This document shows, in pieces, positions 13,201-22,365 of a stretch of 64,000 nt of DNA. Source of the stretch: Sanderia malayensis (Eukaryota > Cnidaria > Scyphozoa > Semaeostomeae > Pelagiidae); contig RQOL01000828.1 of the NCBI GenBank assembly GCA_013076295.1, positions 4,771,219 through 4,835,218 of the forward strand. The letters run 5' to 3'. The position numbers and the translations under genes are program-made. Each line of letters begins with the position of its first letter. The first letter of the stretch is position 1. The notes below the pieces were generated by a model. That model was not told where the DNA came from and searched no databases. It worked only from the letters and a program-made list of their open reading frames with translations.

Positions 13201-14837
13201 GATATTAAAATGCTACATACCTTGTTTTGAACATCAATGAAATATCATGAACAAGTGAGTTGGTCGTCTTGAAAACATTATCAAGCGCTAAGAATGATTT
13301 CGATGATGTGAGTGTTATTTCATCCTTTGCACTGCACCTTGTTGCGGCGCATCCTTTTTCAACATTAACTGACTGGGTCGCTTGGCTGAGATTCATGTAA
13401 AGGTCACCAAATTGAATAGCTTTGATACATGGTGCAGCAAATGCCTGGGCACCTTGTCGGATTCCCTTTGGAAAAGAAAGATCGTGAAGCTGTTATCAAA
13501 GAATAATTTTCACAAAGTTTCATCTAGTGTAAATCCTCGAATAAGCCCCCACTTTCGAATAAGCCCTCCCTTCAAATAAGCCCCCATCCTGACAATCATT
13601 TGCAAGGATATTGAGCCCACGTTTCCAGACATTGAAGTTGTTTAGTGAATGTATTACGAATAGAAGCAAGTTTAAACCAACAACTTTGTTGATTGGCTGC
13701 ATCGTATAGCTTTTATTTTGCTTAATATTAAACAATAATCAAGCTAAAATTTCGTTTTTGCAAATAATGTTGACAACTTTTCCTTAATTGACACCCATTG
13801 GACAGTGAATAGTCACAGAGTAAAAGTAATTCTACAAGTCAGAAAATCCCAAGCACAATGTTCTCCTTCACCATTTAAAAACAGTTCTTGAATACCCTCA
13901 TCAAAATATCCTTATCTAATCAAAATTATTTATTATAAAAAACATGCAACATACCTTCACATCATTTCTAGTTTCAAACCCACCAATAAGCAATTTTCCA
14001 ACAAAATTTCCAATTTCTATACCATGGTCTCTCCCTGCAAGATTTACTGATTCAATGGCTGTTGAATCAATATTTGCTGTTACATTCGAAAAACCAAGAT
14101 CTTTGAATTCAACATCATATGTTATGTTCTGAGACAATTTCTTCTTTAAATAAATCTGGAATTGAGGAAATTGTTCATATTTAGATATCACATGATTTTG
14201 AAAGGGGGCAAATGTTGAAAAGGGGGGAACGTTGGGAAATTCCATGACTACGTTATGGTCTTTCATCGAGTTGAGTATAGCAAAATTGGCCACGACAAAG
14301 ATAGATAAATTCACCTCTTTGACATTTATAGCACCACGCCATTCCACGAATAAATAACTTTTGAAGACAAATATGGCAAAGAAAGCCTGAGGGTTTGATG
14401 AATTCCTCTGGTATAGCAAAACACCATCTTCATTGCAAATGCTAAACTGGATTCTGAGATATTTTTCTGCATTTCGCAGCCATCTGCTTTGTGACGGAAT
14501 CCCAGTGTAAGCTGAGAATGATCCATACCCAAAAAAATGTTCACCCACACTTCTAGCAATAAATATTAGCAGTAATGTTCCAACTAATCCAGGAACTGTT
14601 GAGAGAGATGAATAGATTAAAAGCAGGTGATTCACTTTATCTGATCTAAATTGAACTTTGCTGCTCAAGCAAAGGTTTTGCAAATCAATTGAATAGCTGG
14701 TTGACCAGAGGCCAAAATTCCAACTGCAAGTTTTAGGCCTCATCCAACAGTTAATTACGCTTTAAAAAGTATCATCTCCTCAAATTTTCAACAACAAAAA
14801 TATAAACAAATTTACCTTTTAATGACTTATCATTCAT
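1..14837 (-). CDS. Crumbs-like EGF/laminin-G surface protein, 5' and central part (runs off left edge)
   Basis: Eighteen exons join in one frame: 14816-14837, 13955-14595, 13221-13465, 12577-12821, 12012-12204, 11251-11492, 10988-11101, 10354-10558, 9850-10073, 8964-9233, 8227-8606, 7194-7514, 6376-6705, 5833-5908, 5255-5674, 4755-4964, 4187-4384 and 1-1267, about 1867 residues. The start MNDKSLK leads into a hydrophobic signal segment (LVGTLLLIFIA). Order by residue: LamG-like about 28-220, LamG about 250-440, an EGF block about 450-870, LamG about 880-1030, EGF, LamG about 1085-1260, EGF, LamG about 1315-1465, then nine complete EGF repeats and part of a tenth. The alternation LamG-EGF-LamG-EGF-LamG-EGFs is that of Crumbs, an apical polarity protein. 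The transmembrane segment and ERLI tail that would prove it lie outside the window. Several EGFs are of calcium-binding type (DIDEC). Alternatives are Eyes-shut-like or another EGF/LamG matrix protein. The domain reading is firm; the Crumbs name is moderate. Confidence 0.75.
1268..2890. other. Intron sequence, no gene recognised
   Basis: This stretch lies in the intron between the exons at 4187-4384 and 1-1267 of the Crumbs-like gene. It is AT-rich. Around 1500-1570 it has scattered 'tcgaataa'-type motifs seen in other repeats of the window. Short open frames at 1778-2082 show no domain and are taken as chance. Confidence 0.5.
2897..3896. repeat. 131-bp satellite with interstitial telomere-type CCCTAA runs
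   Basis: The start of the segment ATGCTCCTGCGCAG recurs at 2916, 3047, 3178, 3309, 3440 and 3571, exactly 131 bases apart. Two more diverged units follow near 3708 and 3840. Each unit ends with four to five CCCTAA repeats, one of them altered to CCCTAG, which is the C-rich strand of TTAGGG. The non-telomeric part is an imperfect palindrome: ACGTCA and TGCGCAGTA on the left answer TACTGCGCA and TGACGT on the right. It lies in an intron of the Crumbs-like gene. Confidence 0.9.
4463..4624. mobile_element. MITE with TACAnTCAAmTC inverted ends (copy 1)
   Basis: The element begins TACAATCAACTC and ends GATTTGACTGCA, so its ends are inverted copies. The body contains repeated 'ttcgaatta' motifs. 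A second copy in the opposite orientation is at 9351-9539. It lies in an intron. No coding capacity. Confidence 0.6.
6776..7050. repeat. Tandem repeat of about 54 bp, five copies
   Basis: The unit contains 'aatcaataaatagccat', then 'ggtctagcatagtatag'. It is repeated about five times with substitutions and a shortened last unit, inside an intron of the Crumbs-like gene. The minus-strand open frame across it (MLCYNGYLLILN repeats) is a by-product of the repeat. Confidence 0.8.
7700..7948 (-). mobile_element. tRNA-derived SINE
   Basis: Read on the minus strand from about 7948, the head contains TGGCCCAATGG and GGTTCGAGTCC, exact matches to the pol III box A and box B consensus. The T stem GTGGG/CCCAC and an anticodon-type stem TCGGC/GCCGA can be drawn, and the ends TGACTGG and TCAGTCA pair. 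The loop lacks U33 and the D stem is weak, so this is a SINE head rather than a working tRNA gene. The tail carries GAGTTAGACTTCATCTAA, shared with the SINE near 15.4-15.6 kb. Confidence 0.7.
8003..8140. repeat. Diverged relative of the 131-bp satellite core
   Basis: The stretch contains TGACGTA, TGCGCAGTA and 'gcccacctttagg' in the order seen at the diverged right end of the satellite (3834-3896), but no CCCTAA run. It may be the dispersed element from which the satellite arose. Confidence 0.4.
9351..9539. mobile_element. MITE with TACAGTCAAmTC inverted ends (copy 2)
   Basis: The element starts TACAGTCAAATC and ends GAGTTGACTGTA. Its body reads like the reverse complement of the copy at 4463-4624. 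It is intronic and non-coding. Confidence 0.65.
12274..12423. mobile_element. Palindromic MITE with TACAGTAAACACCC ends
   Basis: It begins TACAGTAAACACCCACATAT and ends with ATATGTGGGTTTTTACTGTA, an inverted repeat with one or two mismatches. A related half follows at 12460-12563, ending GGGTTTTTACTGTA. It lies in an intron of the Crumbs-like gene. Confidence 0.6.
13066..13205. repeat. Minisatellite of 'ttgataattgata' type
   Basis: The stretch is almost only 'attgataattgat' tandem repeats with 'gatattgata' variants. It sits directly before the splice donor of the exon at 13221-13465 and is simple-sequence in character. Confidence 0.85.
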
Positions 14838-16078
14838 GACTATGGGCCGAAATGAAACGGTTATTCGTCGCTACCATTTCTATGGTTACTTGTCTTTCAG
14901 TTTACTTTAGGCCTACTACTTCGTTTCGTTTGGCTGGGATTTTATTTCAAACAAGCTCCTGTGCAGTTAATCGATCGCTCCTCCGGAATAATATACGCCT
15001 TTTTATAACCTACCTCCAGAAACTTTATAATCTATTTCTCAAAGTTCCTTGTTTTAAGACCCATTTTGAAAAGTTTTAGTACCAGAAGTTCTTTAATGGT
15101 TCTTAAACTTCAGCTCCACATTTAGTGATCGAGGATAGCATAGACGCAAATAAAAACATTAAAATTAAAATGTGTTAAATATTGCGGCTAAAAATAAAGC
15201 CAAAAACTCGAAGAAGGCAAGGATGAAGATAAATTAATCAACAAAAGATTGAGTTTATTCAGGTGTGAAAAGTTTCCGAAATGTTTTTCATTGTTTGATT
15301 CACCAAGTGATTGTTTATGTTTATTGCATTATGCTGCAACCAATCTATTACTTATGTGAACAATAATTGCAATACTAATACTAGCAATACTAGCAATACT
15401 AAGCGTCTGCGTAACAGGTCGTGGGTTCGAGACCCATTAGTCGTGGTCTGGTCAACATGTTATGATGGCAGCTCAGCATGTTGTCGTTAGTGTTGGCAGC
15501 ACGACTTCCATGCACCCATAACCTGCAATGGTTTGGGAGTAGCTCCACCATGATGCTTTATTATTATTTATTATTATTATTATGCTCAAGAGTTAGACTT
15601 CATCTAACAATGTATTCGCTCCACCCTTAGCAACACCCAAGACAATACAGCTCTATATAACTTTTTTACAACAAATTAAAGTTACAAGATAATAAAAATT
15701 AAAAACACAGTAAGATTACTAAACCCATAAATAATCGACTCTAAATATAAAAATCCTAAAAATAAAACATCCAAGACCCCAGGGTATTGCTAAGGGTAAC
15801 AATCTAATCGCCTATACAAGGGTATAATCGCAAAACAATGTTTTTGCGCTCTCTCGGCCAGAATAATATCTTTTGAACTTACACATTTCCACATGAATAA
15901 TTTATCTTAATCATTATGAGAATTAATCATGAAATGTCATCTACTGGATGTATGCTTCCATGGTAACAAAAAATCACCTTAAACCAAAAGAAGAGTAGTT
16001 TGTGTGTTTTGAGTCGGTACCAGAAGATTATTGATTGGTCTTTGAAGAGTCTACTACGACTGAGGAAATGTTTTTAGC
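14838..16078. other. Intergenic region between the divergent Crumbs-like and NXPE genes
   Basis: It must hold the promoters of the Crumbs-like gene (minus) and NXPE copy 1 (plus). I see no clear TATA box for either. A SINE-like element lies at about 15400-15610, and the duplicated segment starts near 15612. 'gattggtc' about 45 bases before the NXPE start is conserved in both NXPE copies and could be an inverted CCAAT-type site. Confidence 0.4.
15400..15610 (+). mobile_element. tRNA-derived SINE, second copy
   Basis: It has a box B-like GGTTCGAGACC, a TTATTA-rich segment and the tail GAGTTAGACTTCATCTAA shared with the SINE at 7.7 kb. It abuts the left border of the NXPE duplication. 'tccaccatgatgc' within it recurs in inverted form at about 19012, next to the second copy, so the duplication border probably involves this element. 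Confidence 0.5.
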
Positions 16079-17668
16079 ATGGGAACGGGCAAATTTTCAT
16101 CGATTTTCATTGCAGTAACATTCATACAAGTTGTCGTAATCGTAATCATGTACAATTTGCGCACTCGTGAATATATTCTCATAAAAAATGATGGCGATGA
16201 TGGTTATAAGGAAAGAGGTGATAAAAATACTGTTTATCCTGAGGAGCAGCAACGTTTCGACTGGAAAAACATGATCAAGCCTTGTCTGAATAGCATGAAG
16301 TGGAGGAATAAATCTTCGGACAATGTAGACAGGGTAAACAGAACGGACGCTTATCGGAGTGCCTTGATTTATCAAGATATAAAGCCAGTTGGATTTTACA
16401 GTAAAGTCGTACTGCAGTCAAAAACATCAGACGGCAGACTAAAGAGATATGGTGGCGACTCGTGGCAGGTTTATCTGAACGGCACTGCAGCATATTCAAA
16501 TGGATTCGTGCGTGACATGATGGATGGTACATACGAATTCACATTTGCAGTGCCAAAACCAGGCAATTACACGCTAAATCTCGTGCTAGAACACTCGCTC
16601 TGCGATGGATTCAAAGATCCACCCGACGGCTGGTTCGAAAGTGGAGATGCTCATGGCAAGTTTCAACACGATGGAACTCTTGGCTATTTGGATGACTTCC
16701 TTGTACAACGCATAGCCCCGTTAAAATTCACTGTTAAAGTACACGGAGATGACAACGATAATTATGATTACGATTCAAATCATGCTGGAAATTCATTGAA
16801 ATCCATTGGCGAAAAGGCCTGTTTTGAAGAAGACAGCTTGGGGGTCGTTGATGATTTCTGTTTTAAGTCGGATGACTTTGAAAGGAATTGCAAAATTGTA
16901 TCACACAGCTATGGTGCATGGAGCAATGACAACAACAGGCAAGAATGGACGCCAAATGTCCCATTCATTTTGAATATCAATGCGTATAGAGGTGATGGTA
17001 AAGGTGGGGGAGAGAAGGAAAAGCTGGAAACTCTTTGGTTCTATGGAGATTCAATGACGTATCGTCTATGGGATTCGGCCTATACAAGAACTTTATGTAG
17101 GCAGGTATTTAAAAACTGTGCGTACACGTATACCTGGATGTATTCAAAAGCGAGTGATCCTGGCAAATATGTTAGTATTTATGAGGGTAAAAAGTTTAAT
17201 TACACGAAGTTTTTCGATCCAATCCGCGAAATGTTTGAGCAAGCAAGCATGAAAACGAACAGGAGTGTCGTGCTGATCAACTTCGGGCTGCACATGACAA
17301 TGGCAATCCAGTTTGATGAATACAAGAGAGTTCTCGACTATTTCATACACATATATATGAGATTGAAGGAACGGCGGCAAGCAGCAAGACTACCGCACAT
17401 CATATGGAAAACGACGACAATGTCACACAAGGAGAACACGAGAATTTGGAACCTGACGCATACGAGATTTTTAACCAACCAGCGCATCAACCTATACAAT
17501 GCCTACACGAATACGAGGCTATGCTCCGAGGGTATAACCATATGCGATGCTTATCCTATCACAGCCTCTTATCCAAAGGGCACTTTTGACCATGTTCATT
17601 ATCATTACAATGTATTAGAGCCCCTTGAAGATGCCTTAGCAGAATTCATTTTGAGGCGGTATAAATAG
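16079..17668 (+). CDS. NXPE-family protein, copy 1
   Basis: A single uninterrupted frame of 529 residues. Residues about 8-25 (IFIAVTFIQVVVIVIMY) form one membrane segment near the N terminus, so a type II Golgi/secretory-membrane protein is likely. The C-terminal half has WFYGDSMTYR at about 321-330, like the GDS block of NXPE and PMR5/TBL-type SGNH esterase folds, and FDHVHYHYNV near the end, a matching DxxH block. NXPE proteins are poorly understood; human NXPE1 has been linked to sialic acid O-acetylation, so an acyltransferase or esterase role here is inference. Several N-glycosylation sequons are present. The ATG at 16079 is the first in frame. A close paralog is at 19534-21111. Confidence 0.85.
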   Translation: MGTGKFSSIFIAVTFIQVVVIVIMYNLRTREYILIKNDGDDGYKERGDKNTVYPEEQQRFDWKNMIKPCLNSMKWRNKSSDNVDRVNRTDAYRSALIYQDIKPVGFYSKVVLQSKTSDGRLKRYGGDSWQVYLNGTAAYSNGFVRDMMDGTYEFTFAVPKPGNYTLNLVLEHSLCDGFKDPPDGWFESGDAHGKFQHDGTLGYLDDFLVQRIAPLKFTVKVHGDDNDNYDYDSNHAGNSLKSIGEKACFEEDSLGVVDDFCFKSDDFERNCKIVSHSYGAWSNDNNRQEWTPNVPFILNINAYRGDGKGGGEKEKLETLWFYGDSMTYRLWDSAYTRTLCRQVFKNCAYTYTWMYSKASDPGKYVSIYEGKKFNYTKFFDPIREMFEQASMKTNRSVVLINFGLHMTMAIQFDEYKRVLDYFIHIYMRLKERRQAARLPHIIWKTTTMSHKENTRIWNLTHTRFLTNQRINLYNAYTNTRLCSEGITICDAYPITASYPKGTFDHVHYHYNVLEPLEDALAEFILRRYK

Positions 17669-18540
17669 AGCTCCCCGGGTAACGACGTGTCTGCTTTATC
17701 GAGAAACATTGCAATTTAATTATTATACTGGGAATTTCATCCAAGATCTCTGACATTGGGGGAAGCTTTATCGGTTATTTTACAGCTTCAACGTGATTCT
17801 AAAAATGCTTATTGTTTATATTAAACTCAAAGAACTGTAAGTTTCACTCGCGAATTATACTACCTTTTGGCAAACCTGACAACTTTTTTTGCAATTTTCA
17901 AGCATCCAATTTGGATTCTATTTGCATTCTCCTTTTTTTTGCCATTTGCTACAGCTTGGGTTTTTATTCAAACAATCTATTCCAAGAATGAAAGAACATA
18001 AAACAAACACCAACAAACAGTTAATGTAGTAGGCCAACAATTAACAATTTGTTTGTGTTTAAAAACAATATGACTTACAGAGGCGCTACATTGTATATTC
18101 ACTGCAAAACGTAGATAGCTCTGTATCGCAAAAATCTTGTTTTTAAATACTTGGTCTGAAATACTGTGGCTATAGCAACTCAACTTCTATAAAAATTCCT
18201 TGCCCTTTAAAACTTCTTCTAAACATTGCCATGATAATTTATAAACAATTGATGTTAATCGTAATGTAGTGACTTTTCACAGCTGATGTAATGTATTTTG
18301 GGAAAATAAATAAATTATTGTATTTTAACAAATAATGTTTCTTTTATTATAATGTTGCCATTTTTTTCAGATTTCGAAATATCCTGGGGAACGTTGACAT
18401 TAATTTCAAATTGATTTATTTAGCTGGAATTCCGCCCATTCGTTTCACAGCCCATCCCCATTTAATCAAGGCTGTTGTTAAAAGATGCAAGATGTTAAAA
18501 GATGTTTCGGAGCAAAGTGAAACAACCAGTCGCTTTATCT
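17669..18540. other. NXPE copy 1 downstream region
   Basis: There is no gene. 'aaaataaataaatt' near 18303-18316 offers polyadenylation signals about 640 bases past the stop and is conserved in copy 2 near 22141. The region between the stop and this point is conserved between the copies, as expected for a shared 3' UTR. Confidence 0.45.
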
Positions 18541-18981
18541 TTACACACGAAAACTTTTTATGCGGGGCACAGCTGGGGGAGGCTGCGGTGGCGGTGACAT
18601 CATAGTCGTTCGGCCCTGGGAGTATATAGATACCATTTGCGCCGCTAAATCAATACAAGTAGAGATTTACTCTTACCGTAGCAAGACTTGCAGCATCTCT
18701 TCCAATGACCTTTTATGTCTCCTTTGGAACACCCCTCGTTAGCAATTGCAGTTTTCAAGCATAGGTTGGTATCATCTAGATCAATGCATTCGTCTTGTGC
18801 TGTCAAAATATGAGAAAATTCAAGTGGAATAGCGTGGAATGTAAAATACGTAGAGTTTACAGGTTGAAATAAAACTTACACGAGCACGATTTGCAGCAAG
18901 CTCTTCGCATCCAGGCTGGGTTCATGTAACATTCACCAGCTTCAGACCAGCTAGAGCATCTTGAATCGGTATCAACACATT
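18541..18981 (-). pseudogene. Orphan 3' exons of the astacin-like gene (two ShK domains and tail)
   Basis: Three exons, 18880-18981, 18677-18799 and 18541-18644, match the last three exons of the gene at 22366-28616 in length (102, 123, 104 bases), phase and splice sites. They encode ShK domains with six cysteines each (for example CIDLDDTNLC) and the proline-rich end PPPQPPPAVPRI, then a stop. The upstream MAM, TSP1 and astacin exons are missing: the duplication border falls about 20 bases before the first exon. The frame is undamaged, so the copy is young or still used, but without a promoter or signal peptide it is best called a gene fragment. Confidence 0.75.
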
Positions 18982-19533
18982 CTAATTAATGCAAAACAAA
19001 ACTTGAGCATCATGGTGGAGCATCATGGTGGCTTAACATCTAATATATGTATTCGATTCCACCCTTAGCAACACCCAAGACAATGCAGCTTTTTATACGC
19101 CTTTTACAACAAACCTTTAGTCATAACCATAAGAATTAAAATTAAAATTAAAAATACAGTAAGATTACTAAATCCATAAATAATCGACTCTAGATATAAA
19201 AAGCCTAGCAATACAACATCTAAGACTCCAGGGTATTGCCAAGAGTAAAAATTCAAGCGCCAATGCAAGGGTGTAATCGCAAAACAATGTTTTTGCACTG
19301 TCTCGGCCCAAATAATATCTTTTGTATTTCGGTCGTATAGAAGACATAACCACATGAATAATTTATTTCAATCTTTATGAGAATTAATCATAAATGTCAT
19401 CGGCTGGATTTATGCTTCCATGGTAACAAAAAATCACCTTATAAAAGAGAGTATAATTTGTATGTTTTGACTAGGTCCCAGAAGATTATTGATTGGTCTT
19501 TGATGAGTCTACGACTGAGGAAATGCTATTAGC

Positions 19534-21111
19534 ATGGGAACGGGCAAATTTTTGTCGATTTCCATTGCACTAACATTCATTGTCGTAATCGTGTGCAATT
19601 CGCGCACTCGTGAAAATATTCTCATAAGAAATGATGCCGATGATGGTTATAAGGAAAGAGGTGATAGAAATACAGTTTATCCTGAGGAGCAGCAACGTTT
19701 CGACTGGAAAAACATGATCAAGCCTTGTCTGAATAGTATGAAGTGGAGGAATAAATCGTCGGACCACGCGGAGAGGGTAAACAGAACGGACGCTTACCGG
19801 AGTGCATTGGTTCATCAAGATATCAAGCCAGTTGGATTTTACAGTAAAGTCGTACTGCAGTCAAAAACATCAGACGGCAGACTAAAGAGATATGGTGGCG
19901 ACTCGTGGCAGGTTTATCTGAACGGCACTGCAGCATATTCAAATGGATTCGTGCGTGACATGATGGATGGTACATACGAATTCACATTTGCAGTGCCAAA
20001 ACCAGGTAATTACACGCTAAATCTCGTGCTAGAATACTCGCTCTGCGATGGATTCAAAGATCCGCCCGATGGCTGGTTCGAAAGTGGAGATGCTCATGGC
20101 GAGTTTCAACACAATGGAACTCTTGGTTATTTGGATGACTTCCTTGTACAACGCATAGCCCCGTTAAAATTCACTGTTAAAGTACACGGAGATGACAACG
20201 ATAATTATGATTACGATTCAAAACATGCTGGATTTTCATTGAAAGCAATTGGCGAAAAGGCCTGTTTTGAAGAAGGCAGCTCGGGAGTCGTTCATGATTT
20301 CTGTTTCAAGTCGGATGACTTTGAAAGGAATTGCAAAATTGTATCACACAGCTATGGTGCATGGAGCAATGACAATAACAGGCAAGAATGGACGCCAAAT
20401 GTCCCATTCATTTTGGATATCAATGCGTATAGAGGTGATGGTAAAGGTGGGGGAGAGAAGGAAAAGCTGGAAACTCTTTGGTTCTATGGAGATTCAATAA
20501 CGTATCGTCTATGGGATTCGGCCTATACAAGAGCTTTATGCAGGCAGGTATTCAAAAACTGTATGAACACGTATACCTGGATATATCCATTAGCGAGTGA
20601 TCCTGACAAATATGTTAGTATCTATGAGGGTAAAAAGTTTAATTACACGAAGTTTTTCGATCCAATCCGCGAAATGTTTGAGCAAGCAAGCATGAAAACG
20701 AACAGGAGTGTCGTGCTGATCAACTTCGGGCTGCATATAACAATGACAATCCAGTTTGATGAATACAAGAGAGTTCTCGACTACTTCATACGCATGATTA
20801 AAACGTTGAAGGAAAGGCGGCAAGCAACAAGACTGCCGCACATCATATGGAAAACGACGACAATGTCACACAAGGAGAACGCGAGAATTTGGAACCTGAC
20901 GCATACGAGATTTTTAACCAACCAGCGCATCAACCTATACAATGCCTACACGAATACGAGGCTATGCTCCGAGGGTATAACCATATGCGATGCTTATCCT
21001 ATCACAGCCTCGTACCCAAAGGGTCCTATTGACCATGTTCATTATGATTACAATGTATTAGAGCCCCTTGAAGATGCCTTAGCAGAATTCATTTTGAGGC
21101 GGTATAAATAG
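19534..21111 (+). CDS. NXPE-family protein, copy 2
   Basis: A single frame of 525 residues, nearly identical to copy 1. A four-residue gap and several substitutions fall in the N-terminal membrane segment, and scattered changes occur elsewhere (GDSITYR in place of GDSMTYR; IDHVHYDYN in place of FDHVHYHYN). The GDS and DxxH blocks are kept, so the same enzyme-like fold is expected. Both copies remain fully open, which suggests both are used. The ATG at 19534 lies in the same context as in copy 1. Confidence 0.85.
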   Translation: MGTGKFLSISIALTFIVVIVCNSRTRENILIRNDADDGYKERGDRNTVYPEEQQRFDWKNMIKPCLNSMKWRNKSSDHAERVNRTDAYRSALVHQDIKPVGFYSKVVLQSKTSDGRLKRYGGDSWQVYLNGTAAYSNGFVRDMMDGTYEFTFAVPKPGNYTLNLVLEYSLCDGFKDPPDGWFESGDAHGEFQHNGTLGYLDDFLVQRIAPLKFTVKVHGDDNDNYDYDSKHAGFSLKAIGEKACFEEGSSGVVHDFCFKSDDFERNCKIVSHSYGAWSNDNNRQEWTPNVPFILDINAYRGDGKGGGEKEKLETLWFYGDSITYRLWDSAYTRALCRQVFKNCMNTYTWIYPLASDPDKYVSIYEGKKFNYTKFFDPIREMFEQASMKTNRSVVLINFGLHITMTIQFDEYKRVLDYFIRMIKTLKERRQATRLPHIIWKTTTMSHKENARIWNLTHTRFLTNQRINLYNAYTNTRLCSEGITICDAYPITASYPKGPIDHVHYDYNVLEPLEDALAEFILRRYK

Positions 21112-22365
21112 GGCCCCCCGGGTAACGATGGATCTGTAGTGTGCTCAGCAGCCTTACCAATGAACACTTCAACTAACTAGCGAATCATAACACGCATTCT
21201 AACACTTAACCATATTTATCAACTATTATCTAAACGAATATAACTATTAGCCATTTATAGTCAAACGTCTAACCATAACCAATTCTTAATTTTATTTGTT
21301 TTAGTATTTACGACACACCTAACCTCGCAACTTATATTTAATCGAACGCAACATTTAGTTACTCAGTTACTTAATTAATTAAGCATTCACTTTGGTATGA
21401 TATCGAAAGAAATTGAGATCGTTTCTTTTCGAGCCTTCTAAATACCAAACTTCAAAGCAACTACGAAAGCTGGGTAAGTGTCTTGTAACTTAATTCGATT
21501 AGGGATTATAGTAGCTACTCCAGCACTACTAAATTACTAAAGATCTGCTTTATCTGGAAACATTGCAATTTAATTATTATACTGGGGCTTCCATCCAAGA
21601 TCTCTGACATTGGCGTAGCTTTACCAGTTATTTTACAGTTTTAACATGATTCTAAGAATGTTTTATTGTTTATCTAGAGCTATAAGTTTCACTAGTGGAT
21701 TATATTACCTTTTGGCAAACCTGACAACTTTTTTTGCAATTTTTAAGCATCCAATTTGGATTCTTTTTGCATTCTCCTTCTTTTTGCCATTTGCTACAGC
21801 TTGGGTTTTTATCCAAACAATCTATTCCAAGAATGAAAGAGCATAAAACAAACACGAACAGACAGTTAATGTGGTAAGGCCAACAATTTGTTTGTGTTTA
21901 ACAACAATATGACTTACAGAGGCGCCACATTGTATATTCACTGCAAAACGTAGATAGCTCTGTATTCCAAAAATCTTGTTTTTAAATACTTGGTCTGAAA
22001 TACTGTGGCTATAGCAACTCAACTTCTAGAAATATTCCTTGCCCTTTAAAACGTCTTCTAAACATTGCCATGATGATTTATAAACAACTGATGTTAATCG
22101 AAAGGTAGTGACTTTTCACAACTGATGTAATGTGTTTTGGGAAAATAAATAAATTATTGTACTTTAACGAATAATTCTTCTTTTATTATAATGTTACCAT
22201 TTTTTTCAGATTTCGAAATATCCTTGGGAACGTTGACATTAATTTCAAATTGATTTATTTAGCTGGTAATCCGCCCATTCGTTTCACAGCCCATCCTCAT
22301 TCAACCAAGGCTGTTGTTAAAAGATGTTGTTTCGGTGCAATGTGAAACCATCAGTCGCTTGACCT
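21112..22365. other. NXPE copy 2 downstream region
   Basis: It matches 17669-18540 except for an extra segment at 21137-21541. It contains no gene. The end of the astacin-like gene on the other strand is at 22366. Confidence 0.45.
21137..21541. mobile_element. Insertion of about 405 bp present only in the right duplication copy
   Basis: The left copy reads straight from 'gggtaacgac' to 'tctgctttatc'. In the right copy these are separated by about 405 bases flanked by GATCTG on both sides (21131-21136 and 21542-21547), a likely target duplication. The ends TAGTGTGCT and AGCACTACTA are weak inverted repeats. It has no coding capacity and is probably a non-autonomous DNA transposon. Confidence 0.55.

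Larger units (their letters stand above)
15612..19000. repeat. Tandem segmental duplication, left copy
   Basis: Sequence from 'tgtattcgctccaccc' to 'gcaaaacaaaac' recurs at about 19045-22840. The unit holds the NXPE gene, its downstream region and the last three exons of the astacin-like gene on the other strand. The similarity is very high over the whole span, and the spacing differs only by an insertion of about 0.4 kb in the right copy. Confidence 0.85.
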
